A stretch of 63,545 bases of DNA, from assembly GCA_035552775.1 (NCBI GenBank), contig DASZKW010000089.1, forward strand, positions 1 to 63,545, given 5' to 3'. The notes beneath the pieces are model-generated. The model saw nothing but the letters and a program-made list of their open reading frames with translations. It did not search any database and was not told where the DNA came from. The stretch is from DASZKW01 sp035552775 (GTDB taxonomy: Bacteria; Actinomycetota; Acidimicrobiia; Acidimicrobiales; Palsa-688). A program made the translations under genes and the position numbers. This document shows, piece by piece, positions 1-11,235 of this stretch; the first letter of the stretch is position 1; each line of letters starts with the position of its first letter.

Positions 1-284
1 GGCCCCCCGGGTCGCTCGGGTAGGGCAAGGAACGACTTCACCTCCACCGGCCGGCCGCACACCTCGAGGTCGGCCATGGGCCCCAGCCACGGCCACTCGG
101 TCATCGCCACCACACGATGGCCCTCCGAGGCCAGCTGGCGGCCCACGGCGAACTCCTCATGGGTGAGCCTGCGGGCAGTCTCGTCGAGGCTTCCTTGGCT
201 CCCGCCGTGGTCACATGCCAGAGCGTTGCGGTCTCCGCCGCCCTCGGGCGAAGCGAGCGCAACCGGCCAGCGCGGCCCGCTCAT
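1..284 (-). CDS. PD-(D/E)XK nuclease-like protein, 3' part outside the window
   Basis: The N-terminal 94 codons of a minus-strand gene that runs off the left edge. The start is the ATG at 284-282, which overlaps the TGA of the upstream gene (ATGA), so the pair is translationally coupled. The first ~35 residues are Gly-rich and weakly conserved in appearance. They are followed by a compact alpha/beta stretch, LTHEEFAVGRQLASEGHRVV, and then MADLEVCGRPVEVKSF. The spacing D-x(8)-E-V-K is that of the PD-(D/E)XK nuclease core. This fold covers restriction enzymes, Holliday junction resolvases and many toxin nucleases. Because the C-terminal half is missing, the substrate (DNA or tRNA) cannot be told. 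The family call rests on this motif and the predicted strand order, so it is an inference. Confidence 0.5.
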   Translation of the reverse strand, partial: MSGPRWPVALASPEGGGDRNALACDHGGSQGSLDETARRLTHEEFAVGRQLASEGHRVVAMTEWPWLGPMADLEVCGRPVEVKSFLALPERPGG

Positions 285-838
285 CGCTCCACCCCGCCCG
301 GCGCACTGGCGGCAGGCGCTGGCCCCGTCTCCCGCTCACCAGGCCGCTCGGGCCCCGTCTCCCGCTCACCAGGCCGCTCGGGCCCCGTCTCCCGCTCACC
401 AGGCCGCTCGGGCCCCGTCTCCCGCTCACCAGGCCGCTCGGGCCTCGTCTCCCGCTCACCAGGCCGCGCCGGCCGCGTCTCACGATCGGGCCCCGGGTCG
501 CGCTGCTCCAAGTCGATCACTATGAGGACCGGGATACCGATGCGCTCGCGGACCAGCTCGGCTGCGTGGCGCACTAGGGCGACCTCCGGCGAGGCGTTGA
601 CGGCGGCGGCGGCCGAGAACCGGGCCGACAAGTTGTAGCGGTAACGGCTGAGCCTCAGGGCGCCGTCGTCGACGTAGCTGTGCTCCCCCAACTCGGCGAC
701 GGTGTGGCCCTCCCGCAGCTCGAAAATGTTGCGGTCGGTGACGGGAGTGAACGGGATGCGCATGAGGGCTCCCAGACAGCGGGCCAGCGCATCCAGCTCC
801 AGCGGTGAGTCGATGAACAGGTCTACGGAACGCGACAC
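281..838 (-). CDS. Hypothetical protein with decapeptide-repeat tail, coupled to the nuclease-like gene
   Basis: A 185-residue protein. The start is the GTG at 838-836, chosen because GGAGGAG lies 4 bases upstream; longer in-frame starts have no such site. Residues 1-~115 look globular (MSRSVDLFIDSPLELDALAR, with several Leu/Ala helices and an Arg/Tyr-rich patch). I do not recognise the family. From ~residue 116 the protein changes into five imperfect copies of ERETGPERPG, made by a 30-bp DNA tandem repeat, and ends in a Pro/Ala tail. The stop overlaps the start of the nuclease-like gene by 4 bases, so the two are probably one unit. That arrangement would suit an immunity or regulatory partner, but nothing in the sequence proves it. 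Confidence 0.6.
   Translation of the reverse strand: MSRSVDLFIDSPLELDALARCLGALMRIPFTPVTDRNIFELREGHTVAELGEHSYVDDGALRLSRYRYNLSARFSAAAAVNASPEVALVRHAAELVRERIGIPVLIVIDLEQRDPGPDRETRPARPGERETRPERPGERETGPERPGERETGPERPGERETGPERPGERETGPAPAASAPGGVER
331..480. repeat. 30-bp tandem repeat, five units
   Basis: Five head-to-tail units of 30 bp start at 331, 361, 391, 421 and 451. The first three are identical, the fourth has one change near its end, and the fifth is degenerate. They lie inside the reading frame of the 185-residue protein and each codes one charged decapeptide (Glu-Arg-Glu-Thr-Gly-Pro-Glu-Arg-Pro-Gly), so unit gain or loss keeps the frame. The near identity of units 1-3 indicates recent expansion. 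Confidence 0.95.
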
Positions 839-1082
839 GTCTCCTCCTTCACAGGAAACTTCACAGGCTTTAGGGATGGGCCGCGCCAAGCGGCCTAGAA
901 GGAGGGGTCGACGCGTGGCACCACCGGAGTTGGACCGTCTGAGGACGGTTCCCGACCGTTGTGGTCCCACCGGACCCGAGATGGGGACGTCGAGACCCCG
1001 CTCCCCCATCATCGCCCGGCCGCCGCCGGGGCGCAAGTGTTTCGATGCGGCGAAACGGCGCCGGGCGTGCTGAGGTGGTGAC

Positions 1083-1829
1083 ATGCCGGCACTGGTGGGT
1101 ACCTCGGGATGGCAATACCGGGACTGGCGGGGGCCCGTCTACCCCGAAGGGATCCCTCAGCGCCGCTGGCTCGAACTGTACGCCGGGCGCTTCGCCACCG
1201 TGGAGGTCAACAACGCCTTCTACCGTCTGCCTGAACGGGTCACCTTCGAGGCGTGGGCGGCTACCGTGCCGGAGCGGTTCAGTTTCGCCGTGAAGGTGAG
1301 CCGCTACCTCACCCACATCAAGCGGCTACGCGAGCCTGTCGAACCTGTGCACCGTCTCTGCGAGCGCGCCGCGGGGCTCGGGTCCAAGCTTGGACCGCTC
1401 CTGCTCCAGCTCCCACCGACCTTGCAGGCAGGCACGGAGGCGCTCGACGCCGCCCTTGCCGCCTTCCCCCCCGGCTTCCGGGTAGCGGTCGAGGTCCGCC
1501 ATCCCAGTTGGGTCAGCGACGAGGCCCGAGAGGTGATGGTCCGCCATGGCGCCGCCTGCTGCGCCGCGGACAGGAAGGGGCCGCTGGCGCCCCAGTGGCG
1601 AACGACGTCATGGGGCTACGCCCGGTTCCACGAGGGCCAGGCCCGTCCTGACACCTGCTACGGACGACAGGCGCTGCGTAGCGCTGTCGGGCGCCTCTGC
1701 GAGCTGTATGCGCCGGCCGACGACCTGTACGTGTACTTCAATAACGACCATCTCGGCTGCGCAGTGCGCAACGCCGAGACCGCGGCGCGCCTGCTGGAAA
1801 CCGAGGGCTGGCAGGTCGCTCTACCCTGA
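1083..1829 (+). CDS. DUF72 (YecE-type) protein
   Basis: A 248-residue DUF72 protein with a TIM-barrel-like fold. Family marks are the opening GTSGWQYRDWRGPVYP, the strand VEVNNAFYRLP, KVSRYLTHIKRL, the LLLQLPPTL segment, VEVRHPSW and the C-terminal YVYFNNDHLGCAVRNA. The length is normal for the family. The molecular role of DUF72 proteins is not established. The ATG at 1083 follows a weak GAGGTGG site. The stop is four bases before the start of the glycyl-tRNA synthetase gene, so the two are very likely co-transcribed. A second, more distant DUF72 gene lies at 5292-6197 on the other strand. Confidence 0.9.
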   Translation: MPALVGTSGWQYRDWRGPVYPEGIPQRRWLELYAGRFATVEVNNAFYRLPERVTFEAWAATVPERFSFAVKVSRYLTHIKRLREPVEPVHRLCERAAGLGSKLGPLLLQLPPTLQAGTEALDAALAAFPPGFRVAVEVRHPSWVSDEAREVMVRHGAACCAADRKGPLAPQWRTTSWGYARFHEGQARPDTCYGRQALRSAVGRLCELYAPADDLYVYFNNDHLGCAVRNAETAARLLETEGWQVALP

Positions 1830-1833
1830 GCAA

Positions 1834-4971
<3,138 letters not shown>

Positions 4972-5049
4972 CAGAGCAGCTCTAAGTTTAGCCCGCGGCA
5001 TGAGGGGCATGACCTGCGACATGCCGAAGTAGATCCTGACAGCGGTGAG

Positions 5050-5226
5050 ATGATCGCAGACCACCCTGAGCAAGCTTCGGACGAAACCCGTGGCGGCAAG
5101 AAGGGTGGCGACGTTCCCGAGGGGTCGAACCCGTCCGGGTCGGACACGCTCACCCAGAAGGGACGCACACCCCCGCCCGAGGACGACGAGGCGACCAAGA
5201 AAGACAGCGCCTTTTCCCCCAAGTGA
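5050..5226 (+). CDS. Possible small disordered protein (58 aa)
   Basis: An ATG-initiated frame of 58 codons in the otherwise empty gap between the glycyl-tRNA synthetase gene and the convergent DUF72 gene. The product is hydrophilic and rich in Gly, Lys, Asp, Glu and Pro (for example DETRGGKKGGDVPEGSNPSG) and has no hydrophobic core, so it should be disordered. Third positions are mostly G or C, as in neighbouring genes. A poor GGTGAG lies directly before the ATG. I do not recognise a family. The rest of 4972-5291 shows only a short AGAGC-A-GCTCT hairpin at 4973-4983. Confidence 0.4.
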   Translation: MIADHPEQASDETRGGKKGGDVPEGSNPSGSDTLTQKGRTPPPEDDEATKKDSAFSPK

Positions 5227-5291
5227 CCACTTGTTGAGTCGGTCGCAGACACGGCCGGTGCCATCCGTGGCAGAGGCCGTTGTCTGCGAAT

Positions 5292-6197
5292 TCAGAGGTG
5301 GTCGAAAATCGAGATGAGGTCGGCGGCGTTGCGGACCCCGTAGTCCTCGTAGCAGTTGTTCATCAAGGCGTGCACGGTGGTGGTCCGCTCCGCAAGCGCT
5401 TGGATCTTTGGTGCCCACGCGTCCAGCTCGCGCTTGGAGTAGAGATACTTGAATCGCTCGGCGGCGGTGGTGCCCGGCTTCTTCCACGTGTCGTCATTGC
5501 GTCCATGGAAGCGAACCACGGCGAGTTCGGGGACCGTCGCTTCGACTACGGGTGGCAGTTTGGATGCGGCGGGCGCGTCCACCACGACCAGCGCCAGGTC
5601 CAGGTCGCTCAGGGTACCGAGCGTGCGGTCGCGGTCTTCGGGGGTGGACAGCCAGGTCGGTGAGCGGAACTCGACACATACGGGGAGGTCTTTCCAGCGC
5701 CGGCGGATTGCGGCCAACTCCTCCCGGTTGGCCTTCTTGGAGGTGAACCACTCGGGGTACTGCAGCAGGACCGCCCCGAGCTTGCCCGCCTCGCGCAGCG
5801 GCTGAAGCGAGAACTCAAACCGCGTCCACACCTCCTCCACGGCGTCGCCATCGAGATGAGACGCGTAGACATTGCGTTTGCCGGCGTGCTCGGGTGGGAT
5901 CGACTCTTGCATGTCGGGCCACAACGACTCCCGCCGGGTGGGATGGCCGGTCAGCAGGGAGTAGGCCTTTACGTTCATGGTGAAACCTTCCGGGGTCCGC
6001 TCGGCCCACCCGCGGGTGAGTTGGGGCGACGGCGGGAAGTAGTAGGTGCTGTCCGCTTCGGCGATCGGGAACTGCGATGCGTAAAATGCCAGCCGGTCCG
6101 CCGCCGACATCGACCGCCTCGGATACCAGTCGGTACCCTTGACGAGCGTCTTGTCCGTCCACGAGCAGGTACCGATCAGAATTTTCGAGCGGGCCAC
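5292..6197 (-). CDS. DUF72 protein, second paralogue
   Basis: A DUF72 family protein of 301 residues from the GTG at 6197 (MARSKILIGTCSWTDKTL). A TTG at 6221 would add eight residues, but family members normally begin close to the GTSGW-like motif. Conserved parts are EADSTYYFPPSP, MNVKAYSLLTGHPT, LGAVLLQYPEWF, VCVEFRSPTW, VVRFHGRN and the terminal MNNCYEDYGVRNA. It is longer than the DUF72 protein at 1083-1829 and belongs to a different subgroup. It starts 12-36 bases after the aldehyde dehydrogenase stop on the same strand, so it is probably the last gene of that operon. Its function is unknown. Confidence 0.88.
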   Translation of the reverse strand: MARSKILIGTCSWTDKTLVKGTDWYPRRSMSAADRLAFYASQFPIAEADSTYYFPPSPQLTRGWAERTPEGFTMNVKAYSLLTGHPTRRESLWPDMQESIPPEHAGKRNVYASHLDGDAVEEVWTRFEFSLQPLREAGKLGAVLLQYPEWFTSKKANREELAAIRRRWKDLPVCVEFRSPTWLSTPEDRDRTLGTLSDLDLALVVVDAPAASKLPPVVEATVPELAVVRFHGRNDDTWKKPGTTAAERFKYLYSKRELDAWAPKIQALAERTTTVHALMNNCYEDYGVRNAADLISIFDHL

Positions 6198-6233
6198 GTC
6201 GCAGGTTTTCCTTTTCCCCAACCATTCACAGCC

Positions 6234-7793
6234 TCAGCGGCTGGGCAGCAGCGAGTAGTCGGGGAAGTTGCCGAACAGGCGCTCGTCGGCGCCCTCGGGC
6301 CCGTAGGTCATCACCTGCACGAGCAGGTCGCCGCCGACGAAGGCGCCCTTCCAGGAGCCGCCGAGGCCGCCGAACACCTCGGCGCGGTCACCCCGGCTGC
6401 GGGGCTTGTTGACGCCCACCTTGAATGCTTGGACCTGCTCGGCGACCCGGGCCGCGAAATCGAGGTCGTCGGTGGCGATGCTGGCGACAAGCGAGCCACC
6501 CGACGCGTTCATCGCCGCCAGCAGCTCGGATTCGGTGTCCACCACGACTATCGAGTCGAGGGGTCCGAAGGGTTCGGCGTGGTGCAGCGACCACGACGCC
6601 GGCGGGGAGAGCACGCAGGTCGGCGCCACGTAAGCCGAGGTGTCCTGGAAATCGAGGAATGAGCCCTTCGCCAGCGACCCCTGGTGCAATGGGATCCCGC
6701 CGCCCGAGGTGGCCTCGTCGAACTGCGCCACGAGGTCGCTGGCCTTGGATGCGTGGATCAACGGCCCGAAGTCCAGGTCCGGTAGCGCATCGCCCGGCGA
6801 CGACACGGCGAGGGGGTGACCGAAGCGCACGGCGTCAATGACCGGCAGGTACATCCCCAGGAAGGCGGGGAACAGGCGGCGCTGCACCACGTAGCGGGGA
6901 TAGGCGGTGCAGCGCTGCTTGGCGTACTCGAAGCCCTTGCGCAGGTGCTGGGCCAGCAGGTGCCACTGCGAGAAGTCCCAAATCCCCCAGGTGTTGAGGC
7001 CCTCCTGTTCGAGCATGTGTCGCCGGCCCGTGTCGGCCAGGCTGGTGGCCGCCCTGCGCCCGTTGGCCCGTCCCCCGACGAATGCCAGCGCGCCGATCCC
7101 GTCGGAGCGTATGAGCGCCTCACCGAGTTGGGCGCCTATCCCCGACACCAAGGTGACCGGCAGGCCGGCCCGGTGCATGAGGGCGTGGGCGAGCGTCAGG
7201 CAGTGGAAGCCGCCCTGGCTCGGGGTCTTGGCCACCACCGCGTTGCCGGCCAGGGCCTGTACGAGCTCGGCGTGGACTTGGACGCTCATCGGGTAGTTCC
7301 AGCTGGCGATGTTGGAAACCGGACCGGGTAGGGGCTGGCGGGGCGACCCGCCGATCTGGAGCTGACGTTCGATCTCGCCGACGTACCACCGGACGCCGTC
7401 GAGGCAGCGGTCGACGTCGGCGCAGGCCAACCGCCAGGGCTTGCCGATCTCCCACACGAGCAGCAGAGCCAGCAGGTCGCGGTGCTCGGTCATGGCGTCC
7501 ACCGCGGCGGTAACCCGGGACCGGCGCTCGTCTAGGTCCACCTCGCCCCATAACTTGTGCTCGTCGCAGGCGTGGGCGACTGCTGACACAGCCTCGTCGT
7601 AGCTGACCCGCGGCGGCCCCGGGATGGGAGAACCGTCGACCGGGGTGACGTGGTCGCCGGGCGTGCCCATCCTGCGCCACTCGCCGCGGACGAGGTTGCG
7701 CAGCCGGTCCGAGTCGAACGCCTCGGGGGCAACGGCCACGCAGCGGGCGTAAGTCTCCCACCACGAGGTCCCGGGCTTGAGCTGGAGCGCCAT
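6234..7793 (-). CDS. Aldehyde dehydrogenase family protein
   Basis: A 519-residue NAD(P)-dependent aldehyde dehydrogenase homologue. The start is the ATG at 7793. The catalytic residues are visible: Asn166 in IASWNYPMS, a Glu pair at 262/264 in MLEQEGLNTWG, and the nucleophile Cys295 in AKQRCTAYPRYVVQ. The Glu motif departs from the usual LELGG, so this is a divergent subfamily whose aldehyde substrate I cannot name. An N-terminal extension of ~60 residues (KPGTSWWETYARCVAVAPEA) precedes the standard domain. The upstream neighbour on the same strand is an HMG-CoA-lyase-like gene (gap 83 bases). Together they could degrade a branched or acyl-CoA-derived compound, which is an inference. Confidence 0.85.
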   Translation of the reverse strand: MALQLKPGTSWWETYARCVAVAPEAFDSDRLRNLVRGEWRRMGTPGDHVTPVDGSPIPGPPRVSYDEAVSAVAHACDEHKLWGEVDLDERRSRVTAAVDAMTEHRDLLALLLVWEIGKPWRLACADVDRCLDGVRWYVGEIERQLQIGGSPRQPLPGPVSNIASWNYPMSVQVHAELVQALAGNAVVAKTPSQGGFHCLTLAHALMHRAGLPVTLVSGIGAQLGEALIRSDGIGALAFVGGRANGRRAATSLADTGRRHMLEQEGLNTWGIWDFSQWHLLAQHLRKGFEYAKQRCTAYPRYVVQRRLFPAFLGMYLPVIDAVRFGHPLAVSSPGDALPDLDFGPLIHASKASDLVAQFDEATSGGGIPLHQGSLAKGSFLDFQDTSAYVAPTCVLSPPASWSLHHAEPFGPLDSIVVVDTESELLAAMNASGGSLVASIATDDLDFAARVAEQVQAFKVGVNKPRSRGDRAEVFGGLGGSWKGAFVGGDLLVQVMTYGPEGADERLFGNFPDYSLLPSR

Positions 7794-7876
7794 TGTCGCA
7801 GGGTACTGATCCGGCGGCGTCGAGCGGTCGGTTGGGCAGCCGGGCCTGGCAGCCGGGCAGCGTCGAGGCCCCGGAT

Positions 7877-8806
7877 TCACCGAGCGAGTCGAGGCCCGGC
7901 GGCGGCGACCCGGCTGGGGACGGGGTGGCCGGTGAGCTCGGCGACGAGTCGGCTGGCGCCGAGCAGCGCGACGAGGTCGATCCCGCTGGACACGTCGAGG
8001 TCGTCGAGGAGGTACACGAGGTCCTCGGTGGCCAGGTTGCCGGCGGCCCCGGCCGCGAAGGGGGACCCGCCCAGGCCACCGACCGACGTGTCGAAGCGGG
8101 TGACCCCGGCCAGGAGGGCGGCGTAGGCGTTGACCAGGCCGGTGCCGCGGGTCTCGTGGAGGTGCAGGCCGACATCGGTGCCGGTTCGGGCGAGGACTGA
8201 GTCGACGCGGGGGGGCGTGGCCATGCCCGTGGTGTCGGCCAAGGTGAGGCTGGTGGCCCCACCGTCGAGCAGGCGAAGTCCGAGGCCGGCGACTGCACCG
8301 GGCTCGATGTCGCCCTCGTAGGGCGACCCGAAGGCGCACGAGATCACTGCGTCGACTCGCGGCTTGTCCCCCCCGGGGCCCGCCGGGTTGCGCTGCGGTG
8401 CGGCCGCAGCGGCGGCGGCTATGCGGGCCACCTCGACGACGGCGTCGTCGACACCCATGCCGACGTTGCGCTGCGAGTATCCCTCCGACGCCGAAGCGGT
8501 GACGCTGAGGGCGTCCGCGCCTGCCTCGAGGGCCATCTCGGCACCGCGCAGGTTGGGCACCAGCGCCCATCTGACCACCCCAGGGCGGCCCCCGAAACCG
8601 GCCAGGACCTCCGCCGCCCCCGCCATGGCCGGTACCGCCCGGGGGGACACGAACGCTACCGCCTCGACCTCGGTGACCCCCGCGGCGACCAACGCCTCCA
8701 GCAGTGTGACGCGTAGCTCCGGGCGCAGGAGTGCCTCGGCCTGGAGGCCGTCGCGCGGCCCGACCTCCCGCACGGTCACCCGGGCCGGAAGCCCCGAACC
8801 TGGCAT
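7877..8806 (-). CDS. HMG-CoA lyase-like (HMGL/DRE-TIM) enzyme without the usual catalytic Cys
   Basis: A 309-residue TIM-barrel enzyme of the hydroxymethylglutaryl-CoA lyase family, which cleaves 3-hydroxyacyl-CoA compounds to acetoacetate-like products and acetyl-CoA. Seen are REVGPRDGLQ (Arg18, Asp19), SVTASASEGYSQRNVGM, the metal-binding HxH pair (His215, His217) and the signature GGLGGSPFAAGAAGNLATED. In true HMG-CoA lyases the signature reads GLGGCP and the Cys is catalytic; here it is Ser248. The usual HxHDT is HLHET. The protein may act on another substrate or by a modified route. The ATG at 8806 has no Shine-Dalgarno sequence, so a leaderless transcript is possible. It heads an apparent operon with the aldehyde dehydrogenase and a DUF72 gene. 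Confidence 0.8.
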   Translation of the reverse strand: MPGSGLPARVTVREVGPRDGLQAEALLRPELRVTLLEALVAAGVTEVEAVAFVSPRAVPAMAGAAEVLAGFGGRPGVVRWALVPNLRGAEMALEAGADALSVTASASEGYSQRNVGMGVDDAVVEVARIAAAAAAAPQRNPAGPGGDKPRVDAVISCAFGSPYEGDIEPGAVAGLGLRLLDGGATSLTLADTTGMATPPRVDSVLARTGTDVGLHLHETRGTGLVNAYAALLAGVTRFDTSVGGLGGSPFAAGAAGNLATEDLVYLLDDLDVSSGIDLVALLGASRLVAELTGHPVPSRVAAAGPRLAR

Positions 8807-8926
8807 TGTGCGAGGATATCGGCGGCCGGGAGCGGCCGGGAGCGGCCGTACGCCCGGCTGGCCCCTCGAAAAGCGATGGTTCCGCGATCTCTAAATCCCT
8901 GCCGGCCCTTCGCCCGTAGTTGTAGC

Positions 8927-9378
8927 GTGCGACGCATCGGCCTTCCTGTCGAAAGCCTGCCGGACGAGTTGCTGCTCGCGGGGATGGCTACGGGCGACGC
9001 CGAGGTGGCGTTGGCCTTCGTGCGCTGGTTGAGCGGGTCCTTTACGGGGTTGCGGTGGCCGTCCTGAACGACGCCGGCCTGGCGGAGGACGTCGCCCAGC
9101 AGGCCTTTGAGCGGGCCCTGCGCCACGCCCAGGTCTACGTACAACGGCGCACCCGGTGGGTGTACATGTCCATCCACACCAACCAGCCCTCAGAGACCGT
9201 GGTCTGCCAGATCATCCACCGTGACGGAACCGTCAGCGCCGTCGGGACGTTCGCTCTCGACGACGGCTACGGATACTGGGGAGCGCCGGCCACCGGCGAC
9301 GCCAGCCCCCTCGTCGGGGCGCGCCTGATCGGCCCCGGCGGGACGGTGGTAGCCACCGCCAACTTCCCCCCGCTGTAG
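8927..9378 (+). pseudogene. Remnant: ECF sigma factor start joined to anti-sigma factor end
   Basis: The reading starts at GTG 8927 with a sigma-factor N-terminus (LPDELLLAGMATGDAEVALAFV), then shifts frame near 9015-9025. It continues as ERVLYGVAVAVLNDAGLAED and VAQQAFERALRHAQVY, which is sigma-70 region 2. After RRTRW the sequence jumps to WVYMSIHTNQPSETVVCQII and GYGYWGAPATGDASP, which resembles the C-terminal extracellular part of actinobacterial anti-sigma factors. Sigma region 4 and the anti-sigma zinc finger and membrane helix are absent. This is best read as a deletion that joined two neighbouring genes plus one frameshift. No intact copy lies in the window. Confidence 0.75.
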
Positions 9379-9475
9379 CCGTGGCCGGGATGCCCCCGCC
9401 GGGTGTGGGCAGGGACCGGGCGCGATACTGGCAACCGCGCCGGCGCCCGTGTCGCCGGGGATGGGACACTTGACA

Positions 9476-10282
9476 ATGTTTGGTTATCACGTCATCCGCC
9501 AGTACGAGCAGGGCATCGTCTTCAGGTGGGGCAAGCTCCTCCCGAGGGTCCGCCAACCCGGTCTCGCCTGGGTCAACCCGATCACGTCGCGGCTGACCAA
9601 GGTCAACATGCAGATCAATGTGGTGTCGATACCCGCCCAGGAGGCGATCACCCGCGACAACATCACCCTCACCGTCGACGCCGTCGTGTACTTCTGCGTG
9701 GTCGACCCGGTGAAGGCGATCGTCAACGTGCAGAACTACCGCCACGCCGTGTCCCAGGTGGCGCAGACGTCACTGCGGTCGGTGATCGGCCACAGCGACA
9801 TGGACGAGCTCCTGTCCGAGCGCGAGCGGGTCAACGCCGAGCTCAAGGATGTGATCGATCAACCGACGGAGGAACCGTGGGGACTGCACATCGAGCGGGT
9901 GGAGGTCAAGGACGTCGCCCTCCCCGAGTCGATGAAACGGTCCATGTCACGCCAGGCCGAGGCCGAACGCGAGAGGCGGGCGCGCGTGATCACCGCCGAC
10001 GGCGAGTTCCAGGCTTCCAAGAAGCTGTCCCAAGCCGCGGCGGCCATGGCGGACACGCCCGGTGCGCTGCAACTCCGGCTTCTGCAGACCGTCGTTGACG
10101 TAGCGGCGGAGAAAAACAGCACACTCGTCATGCCGTTCCCCGTCGAACTCCTCCGCTTCTTCGAGCACCAGACGGGGGCGGGAGCCCCTCCCGCTCCTCA
10201 ACAGAGCGAATCCGCGGCGGCGACAGCTGGCGATGGGGCGCCGGCCACGGTGCCGGCGCGCAACGGTTCACCGAGTAGCTGA
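9476..10282 (+). CDS. SPFH/Band 7 (slipin-like) protein
   Basis: A ~268-residue SPFH-domain protein of the stomatin/slipin group, which forms membrane-associated oligomers. Core motifs are YEQGIVFRWGKLLPRVRQPG, VNMQINVVSIPAQEAITRDN, TLTVDAVVYFCVVDPVKA, LRSVIGHSDMDELLSERE, GLHIERVEVKDVALPESM, and the coiled RQAEAERERRARVITADGEF. The N-terminal membrane helix of most slipins is missing; the protein begins directly with MFGYHVIRQYEQG. A GTG at 9449 would add nine residues without providing a helix. The C-terminus is an Ala/Pro-rich tail. It is monocistronic, and the next gene is convergent. Confidence 0.88.
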   Translation: MFGYHVIRQYEQGIVFRWGKLLPRVRQPGLAWVNPITSRLTKVNMQINVVSIPAQEAITRDNITLTVDAVVYFCVVDPVKAIVNVQNYRHAVSQVAQTSLRSVIGHSDMDELLSERERVNAELKDVIDQPTEEPWGLHIERVEVKDVALPESMKRSMSRQAEAERERRARVITADGEFQASKKLSQAAAAMADTPGALQLRLLQTVVDVAAEKNSTLVMPFPVELLRFFEHQTGAGAPPAPQQSESAAATAGDGAPATVPARNGSPSS

Positions 10283-10340
10283 GCCCGCAGCCGCCCGTTG
10301 GCCGTCAGCGGCCCCGTGGCCGCCCGTCGCGTGTTGCGGG

Positions 10341-11219
10341 TCAGCCGCCCGTTGCCGAGAAATGCTGGTAGTCCGGCGACGAGGTCCACCGGCCGCCCCA
10401 GAGCCAACCCACCGACGCGAATGCGTGTACCAACTCGCCGCCGGGAACGGCCATACCGGGCCGTAGCGATGACCGGTCGAGGTAGGCAACCCCCGCCGGG
10501 GGGATGATCGTGGACCCCTCGACGTAAGGGTTTTGGACATCGTTGACGTCGATGGCTTCGCCGTAGGCGTGGACCGACCACTGCGGGGGACCGCTCGCCA
10601 CGGCGTCACGGCAGTTGAACCCAGAGGTGTCGTCGGCGGCGGCGGCCGTGTTGTCGTCGCCGCCATAGGCCGCCTCGGGCACCATCTCGGCGATAGGGAA
10701 GCGCTCGTCGTACAGGGCGCGGAAGACGGCAGTGGCGGCGTTGGCAACGGTGGCGTTTACCACCATGGTCCCGACGTGGCTCCGGCCGTCGAACCCCCAG
10801 TAGCCCAGGCGGAGGAGCCGTAGCTGATCGAAGCCGACGGGGCAGCCCGGGTGCCAAGTTGCGCCGAGCTCGGCGGCGTCGACGGCCGAGACGCTGGCAA
10901 CGAAAGCAGGAGGGCCGGCCGTGGTGGTCGAGGGCGTGGCGGCCGCCTTCGCGGTCGTGGCCGAGGTCGCAACCGGTGAGGCGGTGGTGCTGGGTGCTGG
11001 CGTGGTGCCCACCGATTTCGGCGTGGGCACGGCGGTGGTTGCCGCCTTGGCGGTAGCGGCGCCGGCTCCCGGCGGGTGGGAGGAGGTCGTCGCTCCGCAC
11101 CCTGCCACAACTAACGCGGCGCTGAGTGTTACGACCGCCACAACACCGTGGCGTGCGGACTGCTGGCCGGGGTCACGGTAACGTCGCTGCCGGGAACGGG
11201 ATCCGATTGGGACGACCAC
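10341..11219 (-). CDS. M15-type D,D-carboxypeptidase-like lipoprotein
   Basis: A ~292-residue exported protein with a metallopeptidase M15 (VanY/M15C-like) domain that should trim peptidoglycan stem peptides. From GTG 11219 the N-terminus is basic (GSRSRQRRYRD), followed by a hydrophobic segment ending in the lipobox VVAGC. A Thr/Ala/Pro linker of ~60 residues leads to the domain. Zinc-site motifs are SVHAYGEAIDVN (HxxGxAxD) and the terminal YQHFS. A GTG at 11141 would give a shorter product lacking the positive n-region. The start codon lies two bases from a possible start of the divergent L,D-transpeptidase gene, so each promoter must sit close to, or inside, the other gene. Confidence 0.82.
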   Translation of the reverse strand: MVVPIGSRSRQRRYRDPGQQSARHGVVAVVTLSAALVVAGCGATTSSHPPGAGAATAKAATTAVPTPKSVGTTPAPSTTASPVATSATTAKAAATPSTTTAGPPAFVASVSAVDAAELGATWHPGCPVGFDQLRLLRLGYWGFDGRSHVGTMVVNATVANAATAVFRALYDERFPIAEMVPEAAYGGDDNTAAAADDTSGFNCRDAVASGPPQWSVHAYGEAIDVNDVQNPYVEGSTIIPPAGVAYLDRSSLRPGMAVPGGELVHAFASVGWLWGGRWTSSPDYQHFSATGG

Positions 11220-11235
11220 GATGGCGCGAGAGACT

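Noticed and set aside
331..480. Possible CRISPR array
   Set aside because: The 30-bp units are directly adjacent with no spacers, and they code an in-frame decapeptide repeat.
4973..4983. Intrinsic terminator after the glycyl-tRNA synthetase gene
   Set aside because: The stem is only five base pairs and no T-run follows.
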